A program made the position numbers and the translations under genes. Shown here in pieces: positions 1 to 7,726 of a stretch of 20,277 bases of DNA. The notes below the pieces were generated by a model that ran no database searches, was not told the origin of the DNA, and saw only the letters and a list, made by a program, of their open reading frames with translations. This DNA comes from JABDPF01 sp037384065 (GTDB taxonomy: Bacteria; Pseudomonadota; Gammaproteobacteria; Xanthomonadales; SZUA-36): NCBI GenBank assembly GCA_037384065.1, contig JARROJ010000043.1, positions 1 through 20,277 of the forward strand, read 5' to 3'. The stretch's first letter is position 1. Every line of letters begins with the position of its first letter.

Positions 1-143
1 AAGTCGTCGCCCATCAGCTTGGCCTTGACCTCGGCCTGCACGGCCGAATCGTCGATATGCTCGCCGGCGGTACGGTCGGCCCACGCGGCGACGCTGATCA
101 GAAGTGCGGCCAGGACCGCGAAAATACGGGATGTCGTGTTCAT
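1..143 (-). CDS. BON-domain (OsmY-like) periplasmic protein, partial (N-terminus only)
   Basis: This reading frame starts at an ATG (complement of 141-143) and runs off the left edge after 47 codons without a stop. Residues 1-22 form a typical Sec signal peptide, with MNTTSR, then a hydrophobic core ending in AAWA before Asp-Arg. The mature part begins DRTAGEHIDDSAVQAEVKA, which matches the usual opening of a BON domain ('RTAGEYIDDxxIxxxVKAxL'). BON proteins such as OsmY sit in the periplasm and are thought to bind phospholipid or membrane surfaces, often under osmotic or envelope stress. An AAAGGA ribosome-binding site lies about 7 nt upstream of the ATG. The gene lies downstream of gabD on the same strand, 71 bp from its stop. 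The family call rests on the short N-terminal match only, so the full domain structure cannot be judged. Confidence 0.6.
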   Translation of the reverse strand, partial: MNTTSRIFAVLAALLISVAAWADRTAGEHIDDSAVQAEVKAKLMGDD

Positions 144-214
144 GCTCTGTCCTTTTCGAAACGGGTTAAGGGTGAAACAGGCTGGCCAGTATAGTTCGCA
201 ACGCCGCGAAACGC
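144..214 (-). promoter_or_regulatory. Short upstream region of the BON gene with a -10-like box
   Basis: The 71 bp between the gabD stop and the BON start contain, on the minus strand, a TATACT hexamer (complement of 188-193) about 45 bp before the ATG. It would be a good sigma70 -10 element. No convincing -35 hexamer sits 16-18 bp upstream, so this is only a possible promoter, and the BON gene could also be read through from gabD. I see no clear terminator hairpin after gabD. Confidence 0.25.
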
Positions 215-1699
215 TCACCGATCGATGCCGGCCAGGGTGATGTACTTGACCTCCACGTACTCGTCGATGCCGTATTTCGAACCCTCACGACCCAGCCCGG
301 ATTCCTTGACGCCGCCGAACGGCGCGATCTCGGTCGACAGGATGCCGTCGTTGACGCAGACCATGCCGTATTCCAGCGCCTCGGCGACGCGGAACACGCG
401 GCCCAGGTCGCGCGCGTAGAAGTACGCGGCCAGGCCGAACTCGGTCGCATTCGCCAGCTCGATCACCTCCGCCTCGTCCTCGAAACGGAATACGGGCGCG
501 ACCGGGCCAAAAATCTCCTCGCGCGCGAACGCCATGTCCGCGGTCACGCCGCCGACCACCGTCGGCTGGTAGAACAGCCCGCCGAGCGCGTGGCGCCGGC
601 CACCCTCGATGACTTCGGCGCCCTTGCCCCGCGCGTCGTCGAGCAGGCTTTCGACCTTCTCGATCGCGTCCTCGGAGATCATCGGGCCGATCTCGACCCC
701 GGCCTGTTCCCCGCGGCCCACCTTCAACGCGCGGACGGCGCGGGTGAACTTTTCGACAAACGCGTCGTGCACGCCCGCCTGCACGTAAATCCGGTTCGCG
801 CACACGCAGGTCTGCCCGGCGTTGCGGTATTTCGAGGCCAGCGCGCCCTTGACCGCGGCATCGACATCGGCATCGTCGAAGACGATGAACGGCGCGTTGC
901 CGCCGAGCTCCATCGATACCCGCTTGACGGTCGACGCGCACTGCCGGATCAGCTGCTTGCCGACCGCGGTGGAACCGGTGAAGGAAAACTTGCGCACCAG
1001 CGGGTTCTCGGTGAGTTCGCGGCCGACCTCGCGCGAATTCTTGGTCGTGACCACGTTGAACACTCCGGCCGGAATACCGGCCTCGCCGGCCAGGACGGCC
1101 AGGGCCAGCGCGGACAGCGGCGTTTCCGAGGCCGGCTTGGCCACCACCGGACACCCGGCGGCCAGCGCCGGGCCGGCCTTGCGCGTGATCATCGCGTTGG
1201 GAAAGTTCCACGGGGTGACCATGGCCGCCACCCCGACACCCTGCTTGATGGTCAGTATGCGGCGGTCGGGCAGGTGCGGCGGGATGACGTCGCCATAGAC
1301 CCGCTTGCCTTCTTCGGCGAACCACTCGATGAAGGACGCGCCGTAGACCACCTCGCCGGCCGATTCGGCCAGCGGCTTGCCCTGCTCGGCGGTCATGATC
1401 GCCGCCAGGTCGTCCTTGTGCTGGATCATCAGGTCGAACCAGCGGCGCATCAGGGTCGCGCGCTCCTTGGCGGTTTTCGAACGCCACTCCGGCCAGGCCG
1501 CGTGGGCCGCTTCAATCGCCTGCCGCGCGCCGTCCACGCCCATTTCCGGGACACGGGCGAGGACCGCGCCATCCGCCGGGTTGGTCACCTCGAAACGGGC
1601 GCCGTCGGGGGCGTCCACCCAGGCGCCGTCGATGTAGGCCTGTTCGCGCAACAGCCCGGGATGATCGAGTTGCAGTGATGCATTGTGGGATTCGTTCAT
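215..1699 (-). CDS. gabD: Succinate-semialdehyde dehydrogenase (NAD(P)+), GabD-like
   Basis: This is a 494-residue aldehyde dehydrogenase, the normal length for GabD. It oxidises succinate semialdehyde to succinate in the cytoplasm, usually as the last step of GABA breakdown. Visible landmarks are the WNFP motif (about 164-167), the general base Glu264 in MELGG, FTGSTAVGK in the cofactor fold (about 240-248), and the nucleophile Cys298 in GQTCVCANR. The Cys-x-Cys pair and the PFGGVKESGLGREG ending are typical of succinate-semialdehyde dehydrogenases. I chose the ATG at 1697-1699 because an AAGGA ribosome-binding site lies about 10 nt upstream. An upstream in-frame extension to 1762 has no such support. 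No GABA transaminase is adjacent, so the true substrate may be another semialdehyde. It is divergent from the SufS-like gene. Confidence 0.88.
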   Translation of the reverse strand: MNESHNASLQLDHPGLLREQAYIDGAWVDAPDGARFEVTNPADGAVLARVPEMGVDGARQAIEAAHAAWPEWRSKTAKERATLMRRWFDLMIQHKDDLAAIMTAEQGKPLAESAGEVVYGASFIEWFAEEGKRVYGDVIPPHLPDRRILTIKQGVGVAAMVTPWNFPNAMITRKAGPALAAGCPVVAKPASETPLSALALAVLAGEAGIPAGVFNVVTTKNSREVGRELTENPLVRKFSFTGSTAVGKQLIRQCASTVKRVSMELGGNAPFIVFDDADVDAAVKGALASKYRNAGQTCVCANRIYVQAGVHDAFVEKFTRAVRALKVGRGEQAGVEIGPMISEDAIEKVESLLDDARGKGAEVIEGGRRHALGGLFYQPTVVGGVTADMAFAREEIFGPVAPVFRFEDEAEVIELANATEFGLAAYFYARDLGRVFRVAEALEYGMVCVNDGILSTEIAPFGGVKESGLGREGSKYGIDEYVEVKYITLAGIDR

Positions 1700-1810
1700 G
1701 GCTTGGTGTCCTTGCTTTGTCCGTGCGATGGTGTTGTGGTGCCCGAGCGGGCATCCTGACAACGTACACTTTACAATACGCTACCTGGAATCCAAGCGGC
1801 GACAAGCACC
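1700..1810. promoter_or_regulatory. Divergent intergenic region between gabD and the SufS-like gene
   Basis: These 111 bp must hold the start signals of both divergent genes. The AT-richest part is 1756-1777, with CTGACA (1756-1761) and TACAAT (1772-1777). They are only 10 bp apart, too close to act as one promoter, and neither has a good partner at 17 bp. A small inverted repeat, GCCCG-AG-CGGGC (1741-1752), could be a regulator site. No specific promoter can be fixed from the sequence. Confidence 0.3.
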
Positions 1811-3547
1811 ATGAACAGCCCCTGCACCCTCAATCTCGAAACCCTGCGCCGTGAGATCGTCGGCGCCGACGCACCGGTCCGGACCCCGTTCGGCGAACGC
1901 CTGATGGTCTACGCCGACTACACGGCGTCGGGCCGCTGCCTGTGGTTCGTCGAACGGTACATCCAGAACCTGCAGCGCATTTACGCCAACACGCACACCG
2001 AGGACGACATCAGCGGGCGCTCGATGACGCACCTGCTCGAGCAGGCGGAACAGGCCATCAAGGACTCCGTGAACGCCGGACCGCACGGTCGGATCATCTG
2101 CACTGGCAGCGGGGCGACCGGCGCGATCGACAAGCTGCAGCAGATCATCGGCGTCGCGCTGCCGCCGGCAACCCGTCAGAACCTGACGGCCATGCTGACC
2201 GATCTGCTGGGCGAGGCGGCCGACGCCCGCTTCGCCGAGTACCTGGGCGAACGCCAACCGGTGGTGTTCGTCGGTCCCTACGAGCATCACTCGAACGAAA
2301 TTTCCTGGCGCCAGGGGCTCGCAACCGTGGTCGAGGTCAACCTGGCCGCCGACGGCGGCATCGACCTCGCGCACCTGGAGTCCCTGCTGCAGGACCCCCG
2401 TTACCGGGATCGGATGCGCATCGGCTCCTTCTCCGCCGCCTCCAACGTGACCGGCATGCGCACGCCGGTGCATGAAATCGCCGCGCTGTTGCACGCCCAC
2501 GATGCGCTGGCCTGCTTCGATTTCGCCGCCAGCGCGCCCTACGTCGAAATCGACATGAATCCCGAACCCGGCCGATATGACGGCGACGCCTCGCTCGACG
2601 CGGTGTTCGTCTCGCCGCACAAATTCCTCGGCGGGCCGGGCTCGAGCGGGGTGCTGGTGTTCAACGAGCGCCTCTACCACCCCGAACTGCCGCCCAGCGT
2701 CAGCGCCGGCGGCACGGTCGATTACGTGGGTCCGGACAGCGAGGATTTCATCGCCGACATCGAGGAGCGGGAAAAGGCCGGTACGCCGGGCGTGCTGCAG
2801 ATCCTGAAAGCCGGGCTGGCGTTCCAGGTCAAGGATGCGATCGGCGTGGAAACGATCGAGGCGCGTGAGCATGCCCTGGTCGAACGTACCCTGGCGCGCT
2901 GGCGCGGGAGCGAACGCATCGAGATCCTCGGCAACCCGGACCCGGAACGCCGCATCGCGATCGTCTCGTTCAACATCCGCGACCCGCAGGGCAAGTACCT
3001 GCACCCGAAGTTCGTCACCACCCTGCTCAACGACCTGTTCGGCATCCAGTCGCGCGCCGGTTGCTCCTGCGCCGGGCCCTACGGCCACCGCCTGCTGGCG
3101 ATCGACCACGACACCTCGGAAAAGTACCGCGACTGGATCCACAAGGGCTTTTGCGGGATCAAACCGGGCTGGTGCCGAATCAGCCTGCACTACGCGATGG
3201 ACGACATCGAGGTCGGTTACATACTCGACGCGATCGATTTTGTCGCCGCGCAAGGCCACCGCTTCCTGCCGCTGTACAACTTCGACATGCGCACCGGCGC
3301 CTGGCTGCACAAATCCGACAGCGTCGAGCTGGAGGGGTTTTCGCTGGATGCGGCGCTGCGCTGCGAGGGCGCCCGCGCCCGCGCGCTCAGCGTCGGCGAG
3401 CGCACCCACCTCTACCGGGCCTACCTCGACGAGGCCGCACACCTGGCGGGCGATCTCGCCGACGGCGCCGGGCTGCGCTGGCACCGCGTCGACGCGGCAT
3501 TGGAGGAGCTGAAGTTCTTCTCCGTGCCGGAGGAAAGCGTCGGCTGA
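1811..3547 (+). CDS. Class V aminotransferase-fold PLP enzyme, SufS-like cysteine desulfurase homologue
   Basis: This is a 578-residue fold-type I PLP enzyme. The SufS landmarks are all visible: EHHSN (158-162, equivalent to EHHAN in SufS), SAASNVTG (208-215), Asp237 for the pyridine nitrogen, the Schiff-base Lys271 in PHKFLGGPG, and RAGCSCAGP (415-423). Cys420 in the last motif lines up with the catalytic Cys of SufS (RAGHHCAQP). A cysteine desulfurase role, moving sulfur from L-cysteine to a protein persulfide, is therefore plausible. Classical SufS/IscS proteins are about 400 residues. This one has extra sequence within 115-145 and an additional C-terminal region of roughly 100 residues of unknown role. 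It starts at an ATG with only a weak ribosome-binding site. The gene is monocistronic and ends in a hairpin shared with alkB. It could instead be a lyase or epimerase of the same fold. Confidence 0.72.
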   Translation: MNSPCTLNLETLRREIVGADAPVRTPFGERLMVYADYTASGRCLWFVERYIQNLQRIYANTHTEDDISGRSMTHLLEQAEQAIKDSVNAGPHGRIICTGSGATGAIDKLQQIIGVALPPATRQNLTAMLTDLLGEAADARFAEYLGERQPVVFVGPYEHHSNEISWRQGLATVVEVNLAADGGIDLAHLESLLQDPRYRDRMRIGSFSAASNVTGMRTPVHEIAALLHAHDALACFDFAASAPYVEIDMNPEPGRYDGDASLDAVFVSPHKFLGGPGSSGVLVFNERLYHPELPPSVSAGGTVDYVGPDSEDFIADIEEREKAGTPGVLQILKAGLAFQVKDAIGVETIEAREHALVERTLARWRGSERIEILGNPDPERRIAIVSFNIRDPQGKYLHPKFVTTLLNDLFGIQSRAGCSCAGPYGHRLLAIDHDTSEKYRDWIHKGFCGIKPGWCRISLHYAMDDIEVGYILDAIDFVAAQGHRFLPLYNFDMRTGAWLHKSDSVELEGFSLDAALRCEGARARALSVGERTHLYRAYLDEAAHLAGDLADGAGLRWHRVDAALEELKFFSVPEESVG

Positions 3548-3575
3548 AGCCGAACGAACAGCGCCGCTTCAGCCG
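3541..3575. terminator. Bidirectional hairpin at the SufS-like/alkB convergent junction
   Basis: A perfect 10-bp inverted repeat, CGGCTGAAGC (3541-3550) and GCTTCAGCCG (3566-3575), encloses a 15-nt loop. Two G-T wobble pairs can extend it outward. Each arm contains the TGA stop codon of one of the two convergent genes (3545-3547 on plus, complement of 3569-3571 on minus). There is no T tract on either side, so it is not a textbook intrinsic terminator. It may block or stabilise 3' ends in both directions. Confidence 0.5.
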
Positions 3576-4735
3576 GTGTTGACCCGGCTGCGGTCGCCGT
3601 CGACCAGCGCCAGCACGCGCCGGTCCATCACCCGGAACCACAGCGGCGGCACGTACGCCAGCAGGAACATGCCGAAATAGCCGCTGGGCAGTTGCGGCAC
3701 GTCTTCGAAGTGCCGCAGGGACTGGTAACGCCGCGATGCGTTCGCATGGTGATCGGAATGCCGCTCGAGGTGGAACAACACCAGGTTCGACGCCAGGTGG
3801 TTGGCGTTCCAGGAGTGGTGCGGCCGACACCGCTCGTAGCGGCCGTCGGGACCTTTTTGCCGCAACAGGCCGTAATGTTCGACATAGTTCGCGCTGGTCA
3901 GTTGCCACCAGGCGAACGCCCCCTGGATCAGCAGGAACGGCAGCACGGCCGGGCCGAGCCAGACCAGTAAGCCGCCGTACAACAGCGCCGACAGGGCCCA
4001 GGACTGCAGGATCGTGTTGCGCCACGACCACGGCGACAGCCCGCGCCGCTGCAATCGCGCACGTTCCAGGGCCCAGCCGCGACGCAGCCCGCCGGGAATC
4101 TCGCGCCGGGCGAAGCGGTAAATGCTCTCGCCGAAGCGCGCGCTGGCGCTGTCCTCGGGGGTCGCCACCTGGGCATGGTGCCCGGCGTTGTGTTCCATCG
4201 TGAAGTGACCGTAAAACGGCACGGCCAGCGCCAGCCGCGCGGCGAACCGGTCCGCCGGCGCTTTCTTGTGGCCGAGTTCGTGACCGGTATTGACCGCGAT
4301 GCCGCCGATCGCCCCGACCACCAGGGCGTGGCCGAGCAGGCCGAAGGCGCCGAGGTCCTGCCGGACCGCGAACCAGGCGCCGACGATCAGCACCACGAAG
4401 TACAGGGGCACGGTGAGGTGCACGAGCACGCGGTAATAGGCATCGGCCTCGAGTTGCGGTACGACCGCCTCGGGCGGATTGTTCGCATCGCGCGGAAACA
4501 GGAAATCCAGCAGCGGAATCAGGATGTAGAGGCCGACCAGCGGAACCCAGAGCGTCCATTCCTGGCCGCTCCGCACCATCAACCCCATGCCGAGAAACGG
4601 CAGCAGCGGAAACAGGACCGACAGCAGCCACAGGTACCGCTTGCGGTCCCGGTAGCGGATTTCGCCCTGCACGGGATGATGCGCGATGTACGTCTTCACC
4701 TTGCCCCGATGTTCGACCCGTTCCGCATTCAGCAT
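3569..4735 (-). CDS. alkB: Alkane 1-monooxygenase (AlkB-type membrane diiron hydroxylase)
   Basis: This 388-residue integral membrane enzyme hydroxylates the terminal carbon of medium- or long-chain alkanes, using O2 and electrons from rubredoxin. All the histidine motifs of the family are intact: HELGH (152-156), EHNAGHH (181-187), NYVEHYG (283-289) and LERHSDHH (323-330). The NYxEHYG motif separates alkane hydroxylases from fatty-acid desaturases. Hydrophobic segments near 35-53, 60-80, 103-124, 130-150 and 242-278 fit the roughly six-helix topology, and the length is close to the usual 400. The start ATG has GAGGTG 3 nt upstream. No rubredoxin or rubredoxin reductase is present in the window. 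The gene is divergent from the hemolysin-family gene across 90 bp and converges on the SufS-like gene. Substrate range cannot be read from the sequence. Confidence 0.9.
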   Translation of the reverse strand: MLNAERVEHRGKVKTYIAHHPVQGEIRYRDRKRYLWLLSVLFPLLPFLGMGLMVRSGQEWTLWVPLVGLYILIPLLDFLFPRDANNPPEAVVPQLEADAYYRVLVHLTVPLYFVVLIVGAWFAVRQDLGAFGLLGHALVVGAIGGIAVNTGHELGHKKAPADRFAARLALAVPFYGHFTMEHNAGHHAQVATPEDSASARFGESIYRFARREIPGGLRRGWALERARLQRRGLSPWSWRNTILQSWALSALLYGGLLVWLGPAVLPFLLIQGAFAWWQLTSANYVEHYGLLRQKGPDGRYERCRPHHSWNANHLASNLVLFHLERHSDHHANASRRYQSLRHFEDVPQLPSGYFGMFLLAYVPPLWFRVMDRRVLALVDGDRSRVNTG

Positions 4736-4825
4736 AGCACCTCGAACGGATTCCGGTCCCTTAAGGGTGTCTTAAGGAAACCGCCCTAAGCTACGCCCAT
4801 CCTGGTCCCATAACGGGGAAATCCG
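4736..4825. promoter_or_regulatory. Shared divergent control region with CTTAAGG palindromes
   Basis: These 90 bp separate alkB (minus) from the hemolysin-family gene (plus). They hold a perfect 10-bp palindrome, CCCTTAAGGG (4758-4767). A second CTTAAGG follows at 4771-4777 and a partial copy, CCCTAAG, at 4784-4790. The spacing of about 13 bp between units suggests an operator for a dimeric regulator that could control both directions. No clear -35/-10 pair was found. The plus-strand ribosome-binding site is GGGGAA (4815-4820), 5 nt before the ATG. Confidence 0.4.
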
Positions 4826-5569
4826 ATGCGACACAATCAACCGATCGGTACGTCCGCCACCGACGCCCGCGCCGCCCAGCGGCTGGCGCGCCTGCTGACG
4901 CCCGCCCCGGCTTTTCGGGCGTTCCTGCCGGAGAGCACGGAACGGGATCGTGTCGAACGCTACATCGCCGAGCGCTTCCAACACGTGCACGGCGCCGAGA
5001 TTCACGATTTCATGCCGGTGCTGCTGACCATGGGCTGCCCGGGTACGATCACCGCGGCCACCGGCGTGCGGGCCGCTGCCCGCCAACCGCTGTTTCTCGA
5101 ACACTACCTCGATGCTCCGGTGGAGCAGGCCGTCTCCCGCGTCGCGCGGGCCCCGGTCGCGCGCTCCGGCATCGTGGAAATCGGCAACCTGGTGGCGAGC
5201 CGCGGCGGCGCGAGCTACCTGCTCTTCATGGTGCTGACCGCAATGCTCGAACGTGCGGGCTTCGACCGGGTCGTGTTCACCGCGACGCCCCAGGTGCGGC
5301 GCGCGCTGGCCCACCTTGGCCTCACCGTTCACCCGATCTGCGACGCCGACCCGACCCGCCTGCCGCGCCACGCGATCGACGACTGGGGCCGGTATTACGC
5401 CAACGCGCCCCAGGTGGTCACCGGCAACATCGCGCAGGCGATGAATGCATTGCGCCGGCGCCCGCTCCACGCCGGCGCGCTGGCGCTGTTTCGGCGCGCC
5501 ATCGACGACCATGCCGGGGTCATCGGCTCCGGAAGCCATCGCCGTGGAACCCATCGAATCACTGCTTGA
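4826..5569 (+). CDS. Thermostable hemolysin family protein (GNAT/autoinducer-synthase-like fold)
   Basis: This 247-residue protein matches the 'thermostable hemolysin' family, named after Vibrio delta-VPH. Recognisable parts are the central block VEIGNLVASRGG (117-128), the following helix and strand pattern to about residue 166, and DWGRYYANAPQVVTGNI near 186-202. The central block recalls GNAT and LuxI-type N-acyl transferases, where a conserved Glu precedes the acyl-donor site. An acyltransferase role is therefore more likely than direct lysis, but that is inference. There is no signal peptide. The gene heads a tight plus-strand set followed by an acyl-adenylating enzyme, a diiron enzyme and a dehydrogenase. 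Its last 26 bp overlap the GTG start of the next gene, which implies translational coupling. No experimentally known substrate can be named. Confidence 0.75.
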   Translation: MRHNQPIGTSATDARAAQRLARLLTPAPAFRAFLPESTERDRVERYIAERFQHVHGAEIHDFMPVLLTMGCPGTITAATGVRAAARQPLFLEHYLDAPVEQAVSRVARAPVARSGIVEIGNLVASRGGASYLLFMVLTAMLERAGFDRVVFTATPQVRRALAHLGLTVHPICDADPTRLPRHAIDDWGRYYANAPQVVTGNIAQAMNALRRRPLHAGALALFRRAIDDHAGVIGSGSHRRGTHRITA

Positions 5570-7058
5570 CGCGCTCACCGGGCCGGCGAATGGGGCGCGT
5601 GTCAGTGACGGCGCGGGTCGTTCGCTGGATACCGCCGCGCTCGTCGCGAGCGTCCGTTCGCTCGCGGCGCGATTGACCGCATCGGGCTGCCGAACGCTCG
5701 CGCTGCACCGCGACAACGGCCCCGACTGGGTCATCGCCGACCTCGCCGCCCGTGCGGCCGGAATCTGCCTGGTGCCACTGCCGACCTTCTTTTCCGCGGC
5801 CCAGATTCGCCACATCCTGAGCTCGGTGCCGGTGGATGCGATCCTGTCCGCGGATCCTGCAGCGCTGGCGCCGCGCCCGGTCCGTTCCGCCCCCGTCGAG
5901 CTGCCGGGCGCCGGCGCGGCCCGCCTGTTGCGAATCGCGCCGACCGCCGCCGCCGACGTGCTGCCGCCCGGAACCGGCAAGGTCACCTTCACGTCGGGCT
6001 CCACGGGGCGTCCCAAGGGCGTGTGCCTGGGCAACGCGCAGTTGCTGCGACAGGCGCGGGTGCTGGCCGCAGCCGCCGGCCTGGAACGGCCACGCCATCT
6101 CTGCGTGTTGCCGTTGAGCACGCTGCTGGAAAACGTCGGCGGCGTGTATGCGCCGCTGCTGGCGGCGGGCGAAGTGCTCGTACCGCCCCTGGCCGAGGTC
6201 GGTTTCGAGGGCAGCTCGGCGCTCGATCACCGACGCTTCGTCGCGACGATCTCGCGCTACCGGCCGCACAGCCTGATCCTGACCCCCCAGTTGCTGCAGG
6301 TGCTCGTTCTCGCAGCCCGCGGCGGCTGGGCGCCACCGTCGTCGCTGGCCTTCGTCGCGGTCGGCGGCGCGCGGGTTCCGGCCGGGCTGATCGAGGCGGC
6401 CCACGCCCGCGGCATACCCGCCTACGAAGGGTACGGTTTGTCCGAATGCGCGTCGGTGGTCAGCCTGAACCGGCCCGGCGCAGCCCGCCCGGGCACTTGC
6501 GGCCGGCCGCTGCCGCACGTCACGGTCGACATCGTCGATGGCGAAATCCGGGTCGCAGGCAACGCCATGCTGGGTTACGCCGGTGAACCGGACAGCTGGG
6601 GGCAGGAGCGCATCGCGACCGGCGATCTGGGCGCGCTCGACGCGGACGGATTTCTGCGCATCGAAGGTCGCGTCAGGAACCTGTTGATCAGCAGTTACGG
6701 GCGCAACATCAGCCCCGAGTGGGTGGAAAGCGAGCTGCTCGCCGACGGCCGGCTGGGCGAGTGTGTGGTGTTCGGCGATGCCCGCCCGCACTGCGTCGCC
6801 CTGCTCCGCCCGCGGGCCCCGGAACTGGACGACGCCACGATCCAGACCACCATCGATACCGCCAATCGCGGCCTGCCCGACTATGCGCGCGTTCGCGCCT
6901 GGCGACGTCTGCCGGAACCGCTTGCCGCCGGCCGCGAACTCCTGACCGAAAACGGCCGGCCGCGGCGGCCGGCCATCGAGGCGCGCTACGGCAGCCTGAT
7001 CGACAGCCTGTATCCCGAAGCGGCGTCCATTGAACACCACGAGGAACGAATCGCATGA
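5544..7058 (+). CDS. AMP-dependent acyl-CoA synthetase/acyl ligase (ANL superfamily)
   Basis: This 504-residue adenylating enzyme should activate a carboxylic acid as its acyl-AMP. Visible core motifs are the P-loop TSGSTGRPKG (150-159), YGLSE (297-301), TGD (359-361) and the hinge region GRVRNLLISSYGRNISPEWVE (about 375-395). The A10 catalytic lysine appears to be Arg472 in ENGRPRR (469-475), where related enzymes have GK. This may change the adenylation step. I chose the GTG at 5544-5546 because GGAAG (5531-5535) lies 8 nt upstream. The ATG at 5511 and longer extensions only run through the upstream gene in another frame. The stop overlaps the next start as ATGA. The acyl substrate is unknown; a fatty acid is the natural guess from the genes around it. 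Confidence 0.85.
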   Translation: MEPIESLLDALTGPANGARVSDGAGRSLDTAALVASVRSLAARLTASGCRTLALHRDNGPDWVIADLAARAAGICLVPLPTFFSAAQIRHILSSVPVDAILSADPAALAPRPVRSAPVELPGAGAARLLRIAPTAAADVLPPGTGKVTFTSGSTGRPKGVCLGNAQLLRQARVLAAAAGLERPRHLCVLPLSTLLENVGGVYAPLLAAGEVLVPPLAEVGFEGSSALDHRRFVATISRYRPHSLILTPQLLQVLVLAARGGWAPPSSLAFVAVGGARVPAGLIEAAHARGIPAYEGYGLSECASVVSLNRPGAARPGTCGRPLPHVTVDIVDGEIRVAGNAMLGYAGEPDSWGQERIATGDLGALDADGFLRIEGRVRNLLISSYGRNISPEWVESELLADGRLGECVVFGDARPHCVALLRPRAPELDDATIQTTIDTANRGLPDYARVRAWRRLPEPLAAGRELLTENGRPRRPAIEARYGSLIDSLYPEAASIEHHEERIA

Positions 7059-7726
7059 CCTTTTTCCAGACCCTGCAGGCCCGGACCGAGGCCGAACGCG
7101 CCGAACTGCTGGCGGCGCCGATCATCCAGCGCGCGTTGGACGGCCGGATCACGCTGGCCGAGTACGCCGCCTTCCTGTGCCAGGCCTACCACCATGTCCG
7201 CCACACCGTTCCGTTGCTGATGGCGACCGGCGCGCGCCTGCCCGACCACCATGGCTGGCTGCGCACCGCGGTCGCCGAGTACATCGAGGAAGAGCTCGGC
7301 CACGAGGAGTGGATCCTCAACGATCTCGCCGCCTGTGGCTACGACAAGGAGGCCGTGCGCGCGAGCCGGCCGGCGCTGCCGACCGAGCTGATGGTCAGCT
7401 ACGCGTACGACACCGTGCAGCGCGTCAATCCGCTGGGGTTTTTCGGCATGGTTCACGTCCTCGAGGGCACCAGCATTCGCATCGCCGACCGGGCCGCGGA
7501 TACGATCCGCGCTTCGCTGGGCCTGCCCAGGAACGCGTTTTCCTACCTGTATTCGCACGGCGCGCTCGATCTCGAGCACGTCAAGTTCTTCGAGGACCTG
7601 ATGAACCGCATCGACGATGCGTCGGACCAGGCCGCCATCGTGCATGCGGCGCGCGTGTTCTATGGTCTGTACGGCGACATCTTCCGGTCGCTGCAGAGCG
7701 CGGGCGCGCCGGCCCGGGCCGCGTAA
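7055..7726 (+). CDS. Heme-oxygenase-fold diiron enzyme (HDO type; TenA/PqqC-like)
   Basis: This 223-residue all-helical protein belongs to the iron-containing, heme-oxygenase-like superfamily. Potential metal ligands have the order seen in HDO oxidases such as UndA and CADD: Glu80-x2-His83 in EEELGH, Glu137 in HVLEGTS, and His168-x3-Asp172-x2-His175 in SHGALDLEH. HDO enzymes use a labile diiron site and O2, for example for oxidative decarboxylation or C-C cleavage of amino or fatty acids. A TenA thiaminase role is unlikely because no thiamine gene is nearby and the carboxylate/His set favours two metals. The start overlaps the ligase stop as ATGA and the stop overlaps the SDR start as TAATG, so all three are probably co-translated. 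The substrate is not known; an acyl product of the upstream ligase is the likely candidate. Confidence 0.75.
   Translation: MTFFQTLQARTEAERAELLAAPIIQRALDGRITLAEYAAFLCQAYHHVRHTVPLLMATGARLPDHHGWLRTAVAEYIEEELGHEEWILNDLAACGYDKEAVRASRPALPTELMVSYAYDTVQRVNPLGFFGMVHVLEGTSIRIADRAADTIRASLGLPRNAFSYLYSHGALDLEHVKFFEDLMNRIDDASDQAAIVHAARVFYGLYGDIFRSLQSAGAPARAA

Noticed and set aside
1781..3484. 567-codon open frame on the minus strand opposite the SufS-like gene
   Set aside because: It has no recognisable domain, is compositionally biased (Ala/Arg/Gly/Val) and mirrors the codon positions of a clearly real gene in this GC-rich DNA.
4826..5569. Secreted hemolysin or toxin
   Set aside because: There is no signal peptide or pore-forming pattern. 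The family name is historical and the sequence looks like an acyltransferase fold.
7030..7725. Apparent N-terminal extension of the SDR through the diiron gene
   Set aside because: The same DNA codes in another frame for a conserved HDO protein, and the extension has low-complexity Arg-rich sequence. The SDR fold begins at 7726.
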